A stretch of 32,606 nucleotides of DNA from Sterolibacteriaceae bacterium (GTDB lineage: Bacteria > Pseudomonadota > Gammaproteobacteria > Burkholderiales > Rhodocyclaceae). The position numbers were made by a program, and so were the translations under genes. The notes beneath the pieces are model-generated. The model ran no database searches. It was not told the origin of the DNA and saw only the letters and a program-made list of their open reading frames with translations. Positions 1-6,857 of the stretch are shown here, in pieces (the stretch's first letter is position 1; each line of letters starts with the position of its first letter). The stretch lies in the NCBI GenBank assembly GCA_025360425.1, contig JANYCD010000031.1, forward strand, positions 1 through 32,606, read 5' to 3'.

Positions 1-2
1 GC

Positions 3-92
3 TCCATTGAGCGCACGGGAGTCACGGTAGATGACGAGATCGCGACTGCCGACAAATTTGATCCAACACAAATCTCGAAGATTGTTGACTAA
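3..92 (+). CDS. C-terminal end of an unidentified protein (partial)
   Basis: The frame beginning at base 3 is open for 29 codons and stops with TAA at 90-92. The peptide is acidic and ends in ...KIVD. Frames 1 and 2 stop almost at once, so this is the only frame that can enter from the left. The stop codon is directly followed by the inverted-repeat element at 93-228. Too little of the protein is present to assign a family, and it could also be a chance open frame. Confidence 0.4.
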   Translation, partial: SIERTGVTVDDEIATADKFDPTQISKIVD

Positions 93-228
93 TGTAGTGC
101 TTGCGAATTAACGAAACTGCCCAATGATGTAATCGTCATTCCCGCAGAGCTTGTCCCCGAATGTTTTTTTCGGGGAGCGGGAACGACGGTAATTTGAGCC
201 TTGGTGTAAGTATTTCGCAAGCACTACA
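93..228. repeat. Nested inverted-repeat element (REP/MITE-like)
   Basis: A 15-bp perfect terminal inverted repeat lies at 93-107 and 214-228 (TGTAGTGCTTGCGAA and its complement). Inside it is a second palindrome: CGTCATTCCCGC at 134-145 pairs with 177-188 with one mismatch, and TCCCCGA at 154-160 pairs perfectly with 170-176. The inner loop is T-rich. The ATTCCCGC/GCGGGAA core resembles dispersed extragenic palindromes that are common in Betaproteobacteria. The outer terminal repeats make it look like a small non-autonomous mobile element. No coding capacity is evident. Confidence 0.6.
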
Positions 229-318
229 CCAGCACTGCACCAGAAAGGTGGAGGCCATCGCTCCGCGATTAGATATTGCGTCATGAATACAACAAAATAC
301 GAACTTTTCACCGATTTC

Positions 319-345
319 TAATCAATCAGTGGTTGCAATTGATTA
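319..345. promoter_or_regulatory. Candidate AbiEi operator (inverted repeat upstream of antitoxin gene)
   Basis: TAATCAAT at 319-326 and ATTGATTA at 338-345 form a perfect 8-bp inverted repeat with an 11-bp spacer, ending 4 bp before the first possible antitoxin start codon. AbiEi antitoxins of known AbiE systems repress their own operon by binding inverted repeats in the promoter. The assignment here rests only on position and symmetry. Confidence 0.4.
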
Positions 346-349
346 AATA

Positions 350-1126
350 ATGCCGTATTTTTCCTGCATCATGGGAACTCCAAGGCATTCTTTAATCAAG
401 CAACTCCAAACCAGCCTGCCGCGCGGCATGCCTTTCGATACTGCGGCGCTCGCTCGGGTGGGCGTTTCCGCGAAGCTGGCGGCCCACTACGTCGAGAGTG
501 GTTGGCTGGTGCGACTGGCACAGGGAATCTATGCGTTTCCTGCCGATGATCTGACCGTCCATGGCGCTATCAAGCTTTTGCAGACTCGTGTACCTGGCCT
601 GCATCTGGCCGGCAAAAGTGCGCTCGCCTTGCACGGCGTGCGGCATAACCTCGGCGTGCGCGAACAACTCGTCTTGTGGGGTGATGTCCGTTTCGTGCTG
701 CCGGAATGGTTGACGTCGCGTTTCCCGGCGCGATATGTCGGGGCGCAATTGTTCGATTGGCCGGACCAAGCATTGGCAAAAAAGAGCCTGACCACACCTC
801 CGGGTACGACCGACGGTCTGCTGGCGTCGGTACCGGAACGCGCCGTACTGGAAATGCTGTACGACGTCGGTACTCATCAGGGATTGGAAGAGGCACGCAA
901 CCTGTTCGATGGCCTGCGCAATCTGCGCAAGGACACGCTCGGCCGCCTGCTGGGCTGCTGCACCAGCGTCAAGACCGTGCGCCTGTTCCTGACCTGGGCG
1001 CGCGAGACCAAGGTGGTAGACGTGCAGGAACTGCAGCAGCGGTACACGTTGCCGGTCGGCAGCGACAAGCGCTGGATGAGCCGCATGAAGGATGGCACGC
1101 TGCTGACATTGAGAACGCATGGATAA
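350..1126 (+). CDS. AbiEi-family antitoxin / transcriptional regulator
   Basis: This 258-residue protein has the layout of type IV toxin-antitoxin AbiEi antitoxins. A winged-helix DNA-binding domain occupies about residues 20-70 (GMPFDTAALARVGVSAK, then VRLAQGIYAFP). The AbiEi body follows, starting near LAGKSALALHG. Such proteins repress their operon and neutralise the cognate nucleotidyltransferase toxin. The ATG at 350 gives the longest frame; the in-frame ATG at 371 (MGTPRHS) is an alternative, and neither has a strong ribosome-binding site. The gene ends in an 8-base overlap (ATGGATAA) with the toxin gene, the usual translational coupling of abiEi-abiEii. The antitoxin looks full length whereas its partner does not. 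Confidence 0.8.
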   Translation: MPYFSCIMGTPRHSLIKQLQTSLPRGMPFDTAALARVGVSAKLAAHYVESGWLVRLAQGIYAFPADDLTVHGAIKLLQTRVPGLHLAGKSALALHGVRHNLGVREQLVLWGDVRFVLPEWLTSRFPARYVGAQLFDWPDQALAKKSLTTPPGTTDGLLASVPERAVLEMLYDVGTHQGLEEARNLFDGLRNLRKDTLGRLLGCCTSVKTVRLFLTWARETKVVDVQELQQRYTLPVGSDKRWMSRMKDGTLLTLRTHG

Positions 1127-1580
1127 GGCTTACGCCGATACCGTCCGCCTGCTGCTGGCTGCAGCGCCGGACGTGTTCGCCAATGACATCTTCGCGATGA
1201 AGGGTGGCACGGCCATCAATCTTTTAGTCCGTGACATGCCGCGCCTGTCAGTCGATATCGATGTGGTCTATACGCCATGGCAGACACCACGCGATGAAGC
1301 GCTTGCTGCAATCAATCGTGAGCTGGACAATGTCGCCAAACGTCTCGCAAAGCAGAACCTGCATGCCCGTAAAGTCGCGGCCAAGGAACTGGGCGATACC
1401 AAGCTGCTGATCGAACGCGACGACAGCCAGGTCAAAGTCGAAGTGAATGTGGTTTTTCGGGGTACGGTATTGCCAATCGAACGACGCATGCTTGTACGCG
1501 TTCGTCGAGAACTGACCAGATTGACGAGGTCATTTGCAAACTGCACTGACCAGCACGGCGTGCCTCAATCACCGGGCTAG
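1119..1580 (+). pseudogene. Truncated AbiEii/AbiGii-family nucleotidyltransferase toxin
   Basis: The first ~128 residues are recognisable as an AbiEii toxin. KGGTAINLL (about residues 28-36) and LSVDIDVVY (about 43-51) are the nucleotide-binding loop and the metal-binding acidic pair of the DUF1814/AbiEii nucleotidyltransferase fold. AbiEii toxins usually continue to around 250-300 residues, with a helical C-terminal domain. Here family resemblance stops after VVFRGTVLPIERR, and the frame ends 153 residues in, with a tail that matches nothing I recognise. Residues 129-153 are probably foreign sequence read through after a deletion or rearrangement near base 1500. Bases 1581-1818 show no remnant of the missing half. 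The toxin is probably inactive, although the catalytic half is intact. Confidence 0.7.
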
Positions 1581-1818
1581 ACTAGAATTCTTCTCATTGA
1601 CCTGATCAACACAAGATGAATACCTCTGGTCAATTTTTGGCGCTTACGTACAGCTTATTTAGACAACAGCTACTCCCCAATGACTGGCGTGATTATAACA
1701 ATGGCTGCGTTACAGCCGGTCGCCGTTTATCCAGTGAATGACCGATAAGTAGCGATCACAAAATTTGCTCAATAATTACGCAGAAAATGGACCTCATCCG
1801 CAACGAAAGGGAAAGCTT

Positions 1819-2898
1819 ATGTTTAAGATGGGTTCCGCTTGTCTAACGATTCGTTTCCCGCTTCTTCTAACCCTGATGACAGTGCCTTTAGCCGCTAGTG
1901 CAGACTGTAATTGGGGAGGCGGAGCCTCTACCCCGCAAAGTGTGTTTGATCAGTCATGTCGACAACAAGGCGGCGTGCCGCATGGTTGCGTTTGTGGTGC
2001 TCCTGGATCGGGGAATTCCGGAAATTCGAACTATGACAATGGGGCTGCTCAACGTGCGCAAGCCGCTGCGGAAGCGGCTGCGGCGGCACAGCGCCAGCGG
2101 GATGCCGAACTTGCACAACAACGCGTCGAAGCTGACAGCAAACGTCGCATCGAGGAAATCGCGAACCAGGCAAAGTTTATTGATGACCGCGATGCTGCTG
2201 CCAATACCCTTCGTGGTTCGATAGATAGTACGACCTCTGCAAGGGTAGACAACTCAGGATTGCGTGGTACTAGCACTGGCATCACTTCCGAGCTCCGGGG
2301 GGCGCAAACCGTCACCCCCAGCTCGGATCCAATGGTCGTAGATGCACGCCACGTAAGCAGCGGCTTGCCCAAAGCTGTGGACAATGCAATCGCTTCCGGA
2401 TATGCGAGCGCGCCGCCCGGCGTAGGCGATCGGGTACGCAAAGGATTTCAGGCAGTGGCAACGCATGATTGGAAACTGGCCCGAGCCTGGTTTCAAGACG
2501 CGCTGATTCATGACCCCAACAATGCCGGTCTCAAACGTTTGGTTGAACTGGCCGATTACACCGAGAAACGCAGTCAGCAGGTCAGTGCCGGCGAGACAAC
2601 CCAACACCCTTCCCTTCGCTCTTCGGTTGAGTTGCCCCAGGATTCGGACATGGCGCTTCTTTTTCCAGATCTGAAGCCAGCTCCAGTCAAGCCGTCTTCT
2701 GCTCATTCTGGAAAGCAAGTGGACTTGCCTAAGGACTCGGATATCGAGTTTCTTTTTCCTGATATTCCGGCAATCCAAGCCAAAACACTCAACGAGTATA
2801 TTCTCGATCAGGCCATAAAAAATACCATGAATGATCCTGAACTAATTCAGGTTAGCAATCGGCTTGGCAACAAACAACACAAAATTCCCAAGAACTGA
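1819..2898 (+). CDS. Exported protein of unknown function with duplicated LP-x-DSD motif
   Basis: The function is not recognised. The ATG at 1819 is chosen because a purine-rich ribosome-binding site (AAAGGGAAAG) precedes it and it opens a signal peptide (hydrophobic residues 9-25, cleavage likely after ASA at 28). The mature N-terminus has four cysteines (30, 47, 57, 59) in a Gly/Ser-rich segment. Next comes an Ala/Gln/Arg-rich probable coiled coil (about 76-125), then a single TPR-like helical pair (about 201-245). The C-terminal part carries a duplicated motif, LPQDSD at 272-277 and LPKDSD at 303-308, each followed by a FPD tripeptide. The stop lies 37 bp before the likely start of the ankyrin gene, so the two are probably cotranscribed. 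Confidence 0.7.
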   Translation: MFKMGSACLTIRFPLLLTLMTVPLAASADCNWGGGASTPQSVFDQSCRQQGGVPHGCVCGAPGSGNSGNSNYDNGAAQRAQAAAEAAAAAQRQRDAELAQQRVEADSKRRIEEIANQAKFIDDRDAAANTLRGSIDSTTSARVDNSGLRGTSTGITSELRGAQTVTPSSDPMVVDARHVSSGLPKAVDNAIASGYASAPPGVGDRVRKGFQAVATHDWKLARAWFQDALIHDPNNAGLKRLVELADYTEKRSQQVSAGETTQHPSLRSSVELPQDSDMALLFPDLKPAPVKPSSAHSGKQVDLPKDSDIEFLFPDIPAIQAKTLNEYILDQAIKNTMNDPELIQVSNRLGNKQHKIPKN

Positions 2899-2935
2899 AG
2901 CAGGAAAATTACATTTGATAAAAACAGGGGCGGCT

Positions 2936-4789
2936 ATGTTGAAACGAATGATGTTGGGAATGATTTTTCTAACAGGCCTGCTGATTGGATCATGTTGGGC
3001 GGATGAAGCTTCTGATCAAACAATGTTAAAGGCGGTCCGCGACGATGACAAAGCGAAAGTCGAGGCATTGCTCGCGCAAGGCGCAGACATCAATGGAAAG
3101 GACAAGGATGGCGATACATCGCTGCGAACTGCAGCAACTTACGTGAGAAAGGAAATTGCCGAAATGTTGATTTCGAAAGGTGCGGATGTCAATGTCCGTA
3201 CCAATAACGGCAATACACCTTTATCGAGCGTAGCTCTGTCCGGGAGTCCCGACGCATTGGCGATAGCGGAATTGCTGATCTCCAAAGGGGCAGATGTTAA
3301 CGCCAAAGACAAATATGGAAATTCACCGCTCAAAGATGCTGCCTATAGCGGCAACGCAAAGATGGCGGAGCTGCTTATCCTGCACGGCGCAAATATCAAT
3401 GCCAAAGGCCTAATTGGCGAAACCGCGATGCATGAAGCGACACGCACCGACTATTACCATCAAGCGACTGCTGAATTGCTGATCGCAAAAGGTGCCGACA
3501 TCAATATCCAGGATGATAAAGGCAATACGCCGTTGCACCATGCAGTGCTTTGGGGTAGCGAGAAGGTGGCAGCTTTGCTCATCACCCATGGCGCCAATAA
3601 AAGCGTCGTCAATAAGGAAGGAAAAACCGCGCAGCAGTTGGTCAAGTCGCCTGCTATGGCCGCACTATTTCTCACTGGCAGCACCAAGCTCAATGCGTTA
3701 GTTCAGGAATTGCAACAGCATCCTGAAAATGAAGCGGTGCGCAAAACGATCATGCAGTTAGCGGCTGTCATCAAGCCGGCCGTTCCTGCCGAGGCACTGG
3801 ACGCCGAAGCCCGCGCGCAATACCGATACGCCAACGCCAAATCGGAGGGCGATACTTTTGCTGCAGTGAAGGAATATATGAAAGCGATCGAGGCCGCCCC
3901 CTGGGTCGCGAATTATTATTATGACCTTGGCGTGATTCTGGAAAAGACCGAGTTCGTGCATCAAGCATTGCACGCCTATCGTCTGTTCATCACCGCGTCC
4001 CCCAATATTTCGCAACGGGATGCGCAAGAGGTCAGGATTCGCACGGTAGGGCTGCAGGTCAAGCTGGATGACTTGAATAAAAAAATGCAATCACGTAGCG
4101 ACTTGTTTATGGATCACGGAAGTTTTCCTTTGTACGAAAGCGGTGGGACTGTCGAAAAATACTATGCGTCGGTGGGTAGTAAAAGCAATCTAAAAACCGT
4201 TGCCGTCAAGTTGGCGATTAATTGGGCAGCAGCTCCGCCGCGATACGAACTACTGCTGTCTTGCGGCTATTACGACACGGATGATTCGAAAAATTATTAT
4301 TGGACCGACACACAAGAATTGGTCAACACCGATCGTTATACCTTTTTATGCGGGACCAATATGCACCTCATCGTCAAGGCTGAAGGGGAAGGTTTTGTCG
4401 AACTGGCTGAAGCGGACGGTTCTGGAGAACACGTTCGCAGCACGCTCAACCAGCTATTTCAGATGCGGCGCGATTTGATGGAGAAAACATCTCCTTTGTA
4501 TGGGCGTGATGGCCCTGATGGGCAACACGTCTACCTGAAATTTCCTCAAGGCGGCCCCAACGAACGCTACGCCGGATTTTCCATGCTTGAAGTGGATTGC
4601 AACGGCACGCCACTACGCAAGGATCTGCGTGCGCTACCGGATGATTTTATTTCGTGGGAAAATTTTTTAGCGAGGGGCATGGGCGCAGCAAGTTACAAGA
4701 CGCTCTCCCCAAATCGCGGAGGGGATTCCTGTGCCGATTCTTTCAAGAATAAAACCGGTTATGTCTGGCTTAGCGTGGATAATAATTGA
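2936..4789 (+). CDS. Exported ankyrin-repeat/TPR protein, possible lipoprotein
   Basis: This 617-residue protein starts at the ATG at 2936, where a signal peptide begins (hydrophobic 6-19). An upstream in-frame ATG at 2864 would overlap the previous gene and bury the signal. IGSC at 17-20 fits a loose lipobox, so lipid attachment at C20 is possible; cleavage after WA at 22 is the alternative. Residues 28-250 are six to seven ankyrin repeats with the typical N-T-P-L and LLISKGADVN cores. Residues 292-357 look like a TPR pair. The last ~250 residues, rich in Tyr/Asp and with several Cys, are unfamiliar. Ankyrin proteins mediate protein binding; an envelope location is inferred from the signal peptide. 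AT-rich codon use fits the accessory character of this region. Confidence 0.8.
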   Translation: MLKRMMLGMIFLTGLLIGSCWADEASDQTMLKAVRDDDKAKVEALLAQGADINGKDKDGDTSLRTAATYVRKEIAEMLISKGADVNVRTNNGNTPLSSVALSGSPDALAIAELLISKGADVNAKDKYGNSPLKDAAYSGNAKMAELLILHGANINAKGLIGETAMHEATRTDYYHQATAELLIAKGADINIQDDKGNTPLHHAVLWGSEKVAALLITHGANKSVVNKEGKTAQQLVKSPAMAALFLTGSTKLNALVQELQQHPENEAVRKTIMQLAAVIKPAVPAEALDAEARAQYRYANAKSEGDTFAAVKEYMKAIEAAPWVANYYYDLGVILEKTEFVHQALHAYRLFITASPNISQRDAQEVRIRTVGLQVKLDDLNKKMQSRSDLFMDHGSFPLYESGGTVEKYYASVGSKSNLKTVAVKLAINWAAAPPRYELLLSCGYYDTDDSKNYYWTDTQELVNTDRYTFLCGTNMHLIVKAEGEGFVELAEADGSGEHVRSTLNQLFQMRRDLMEKTSPLYGRDGPDGQHVYLKFPQGGPNERYAGFSMLEVDCNGTPLRKDLRALPDDFISWENFLARGMGAASYKTLSPNRGGDSCADSFKNKTGYVWLSVDNN

Positions 4790-4873
4790 TCCCGTCACTC
4801 ATAGATATTTTCGCGGAAACGGCTATCAAGAGGTAGTGCAGAAATTATCTGTGCGACGCGCAAAAAAGATGCG

Positions 4874-5929
4874 CTATCCTAACTTTCGCGCAATATCGGT
4901 AACGTTTGGATGTGTATACCGCTTCAGCGTTGTCAGGGTTTTGTGGCCCGTCATCGTCGCAACTTCCATCGCCGACAAACCCTTCTCGAAAAGCCGCGAA
5001 GTTGCCTCATGGCGCAAGTCATGCAGTCGAAAATCCTTTAGGCCCAGTTTTTCTCGCGCACGTTGCATCGCTGCCGACAGCGTCCTCACACTTACGCCAA
5101 ACCAGGGCGACGATTCATCGGGCAGACTGAGCGTTTTCAGGATTTTGACTGCCCGAGTGGAAAGCGCTACGCGCCGCGTACCGCCTTTCAGATTCCCATG
5201 CAACATGCCTTGGCGTCCGACTTCAATCCAGCATTCCTTGAAGTTGGTCCCTGCGGGCGTTACTGTCGCAACTTCGCCGCGACGCAAGCTGGTCTCGATC
5301 GCAAATTCAAAGGCCAGCGTGCAACGCTTGGCCGATTCAATTTGTTCGGTTGTGCAATGCTTTGACTCCGGCATGATGGCGGCAAGAAATGTCGCCAGTT
5401 CGACCGTACCATTCAGTCGAACACTACGCGGGTTGGCCCATGCCGGTGGGCGCTTGACGTGTTTGAGTGGATTGTCGAGATCGCGCATGCGCCATGAGAA
5501 GCGGGCCGTCTCATACACTTGGCTAATCACATTCAGTTCATGTCTGACGGTGGCGAATGCTTTGCCTGCTGCCAGCCGTTCGTCGCGGTACTTTTCAAAA
5601 TCACCAGGCACCAGCTGATGCAGCATTTTGGGAGCAAGAGGGTGTTTCAGCCAGCGGGCAATCCGGTTTGTCTCCTGCATCGCGCCGGATTTATGGATGG
5701 TTTTTTCGTCGCGGTAGCGCTCCAGCGCATCACGCAACGTCAGCGACTTGGCTTCGGTATCGGCGAGGAACAGAACCCGCTTGCCGGCGTCGAGATCGGA
5801 CTCGACACGCCGCGCCCATTTCTCGGTTTCGACTTTTGACGCGAAGGTACCCGTGATGGGATTGGGTAGATCGGCTCGCCGTATGCGAACGCGATATTGG
5901 GCTGGGCCTCTTTTTTCGATCAATGCCAT
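4874..5929 (-). CDS. Tyrosine-type site-specific integrase
   Basis: This 351-residue phage-type integrase has the complete catalytic set: R216 in TSLRRGE, a Lys near 248 in the beta-hairpin (NLKGG), H303 and R306 in HDLRHE, H329 in TGHKTL, and nucleophile Y338 in KRYTHP. The N-terminus (1-60) resembles an arm-binding domain and 65-160 the SAM-like core-binding domain. The ATG at 5929 is preferred over a GTG nine bases upstream because GGAGG lies eight bases before it. The gene reads away from tRNA-Cys, whose 3' end is 90 bp from the start codon, which is the classic position for an integrase that uses a tRNA gene as attachment site. Nothing indicates inactivation. Confidence 0.93.
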   Translation of the reverse strand: MALIEKRGPAQYRVRIRRADLPNPITGTFASKVETEKWARRVESDLDAGKRVLFLADTEAKSLTLRDALERYRDEKTIHKSGAMQETNRIARWLKHPLAPKMLHQLVPGDFEKYRDERLAAGKAFATVRHELNVISQVYETARFSWRMRDLDNPLKHVKRPPAWANPRSVRLNGTVELATFLAAIMPESKHCTTEQIESAKRCTLAFEFAIETSLRRGEVATVTPAGTNFKECWIEVGRQGMLHGNLKGGTRRVALSTRAVKILKTLSLPDESSPWFGVSVRTLSAAMQRAREKLGLKDFRLHDLRHEATSRLFEKGLSAMEVATMTGHKTLTTLKRYTHPNVTDIARKLG

Positions 5930-5963
5930 TTGGGACACCTCCGAAAAGGCGACTGTCCCAAAT
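5928..5963 (-). promoter_or_regulatory. Inverted repeat enclosing the integrase ribosome-binding site
   Basis: ATTTGGGACA (5928-5937) and TGTCCCAAAT (5954-5963) are a perfect 10-bp inverted repeat with a 16-base loop. In the integrase mRNA the loop contains the GGAGG Shine-Dalgarno sequence, and one arm includes the first two bases of the ATG. A further GGGAC half-site lies just upstream in transcript direction (near 5964-5970). It could be an RNA hairpin that hides the start, or a DNA operator for repressor or integrase. Confidence 0.55.
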
Positions 5964-6001
5964 AGTCCCAGAAAATAAGATGAATTTTAGTTATTTATCG
6001 T

Positions 6002-6040
6002 AACTCATTGAGTTTACTTGGAGGCGCGACCCGGAATCGA
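6002..6040. other. Candidate integrase attachment site at the 3' end of tRNA-Cys
   Basis: The 3' part of tRNA-Cys (6019-6040) faces the integrase. A 6-bp inverted repeat (AACTCA-T-TGAGTT, 6002-6014) lies four bases outside it. Tyrosine integrases commonly recombine within tRNA 3' ends, and the tRNA is intact because the incoming element restores it. A second copy of this tRNA segment was not seen in bases 1-6000, so the other end of the element is outside the window or lost. Confidence 0.35.
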
Positions 6041-6092
6041 ACCGAGGTACACGGCTTTGCAGGCCGCTGCATAACCACTCTGCCATCGCGCC
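6019..6092 (-). tRNA. tRNA-Cys (anticodon GCA)
   Basis: The complement folds as a complete 74-nt cloverleaf. The acceptor stem is GGCGCGA/TCGCGCC, the anticodon loop CTGCAAA carries GCA, the T-arm contains GGTTCGATTCC, and the 3' TCCA is encoded. It lies downstream of tRNA-Gly on the same strand, with 69 bp between the two. Its 3' end borders the integrase region. Confidence 0.96.
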
Positions 6093-6117
6093 CGAGAGCT
6101 GCCGGGTGAAGAAATCA

Positions 6118-6146
6118 AAAGGGGGAAAGCTGTGCTTTCCCCCTTT
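6118..6146 (-). terminator. Perfect 13-bp hairpin between two tRNA genes
   Basis: AAAGGGGGAAAGC (6118-6130) and its exact complement (6134-6146) are separated by the three bases TGT. Read on the minus strand, the 3' arm ends in CCCCCTTTTGA, so it resembles an intrinsic terminator with a short T-run. It lies after tRNA-Gly and before tRNA-Cys. It may end or attenuate transcription from the uvrC-pgsA-tRNA-Gly side, or serve as a processing hairpin in a joint tRNA precursor. Confidence 0.55.
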
Positions 6147-6161
6147 ATTACCTGAAGATTC

Positions 6162-6237
6162 TGGAGCGGGAGAAGAGTCTCGAACTCTCGACCTCAACCT
6201 TGGCAAGGTTGCGCTCTACCAACTGAGCTACTCCCGC
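6162..6237 (-). tRNA. tRNA-Gly (anticodon GCC)
   Basis: This is a complete 76-nt cloverleaf on the complement. The acceptor is GCGGGAG/CTCCCGC, the D-arm contains AGCTCAGTTGGTAGAGC, the anticodon loop TTGCCAA carries GCC, the T-arm has GAGTTCGAGACTC, and TCCA is encoded at the 3' end. It sits 37 bp downstream of the pgsA stop codon, the common uvrC-pgsA-tRNA-Gly arrangement of proteobacteria. Confidence 0.96.
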
Positions 6238-6274
6238 AAAACGGATGGGAATTATAGCGGCGCAGCCTGCCAAG

Positions 6275-6847
6275 TCAACGACTGCGCTGCGATATCTCGG
6301 GCCACGCCTTCATCAGGTAGTAGACCATTGACCATAAAGTCAGCACCGCCGCGAATACGAGCAGCCATGTTCCCGCAAAACTGACATTGAGCGTGCCGAT
6401 ATTGTCGTAATAGAGCAGAAGAGGGATCGCGATCATTTGTGACACAGTCTTGAGTTTGCCGATGAACGAAACGGCAATGCTCTTCGCCGCACCGATTTTC
6501 GCCATCCATTCGCGCAATGCCGAGATCGTGATTTCGCGACCAATGATGATGATGGCGAAAACTGCATCGGCGCGTTCCAACTGCACCAGCACCACCAGTG
6601 CTGCAGCAACCATCAGCTTGTCGGCCACTGGATCGAGGAACGCGCCAAAAGCCGAGATCTGGTTCAGTTTTCGCGCCAGCCAGCCATCAAGCCAGTCGGT
6701 GATGGCGGCAGCCACGAATATCACCGTCGCCGCGAGATTGCGGTCCGCAGATGACAACGAGTCGAGCGGAAGATAATAGACGCCGACAAACAGCGGGATC
6801 AGCAGGATGCGGGCCCAGGTCAGCAGGTTCGGAACATTGAGCGGCAT
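6275..6847 (-). CDS. pgsA: CDP-diacylglycerol--glycerol-3-phosphate 3-phosphatidyltransferase
   Basis: The enzyme transfers phosphatidyl from CDP-diacylglycerol to glycerol-3-phosphate, the committed step to phosphatidylglycerol and cardiolipin in the inner membrane. The CDP-alcohol phosphotransferase signature is complete: D51, D54-G55, A58-R59, G68, D72 and D76. The 190-residue length and several hydrophobic helices match PgsA. The ATG at 6847 is chosen because the preceding in-frame residues belong to the uvrC tail region and the family begins MPxNVPNxLTxxR. It follows uvrC by ten bases and is probably cotranscribed with it. Confidence 0.95.
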   Translation of the reverse strand: MPLNVPNLLTWARILLIPLFVGVYYLPLDSLSSADRNLAATVIFVAAAITDWLDGWLARKLNQISAFGAFLDPVADKLMVAAALVVLVQLERADAVFAIIIIGREITISALREWMAKIGAAKSIAVSFIGKLKTVSQMIAIPLLLYYDNIGTLNVSFAGTWLLVFAAVLTLWSMVYYLMKAWPEISQRSR

Positions 6848-6857
6848 GGTCTGATGT

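Noticed and set aside
392..1120. Minus-strand frame opposite the AbiEi gene
   Set aside because: It is a shadow of the antitoxin gene with Gln/Arg-rich composition and no recognisable family.
1511..1635. TGACCAGA ... TCTGGTCA inverted repeat around the broken toxin end
   Set aside because: It is only 8 bp with a spacing of over 100 bases and imperfect context, which can arise by chance. It is not enough to claim a mobile-element scar.
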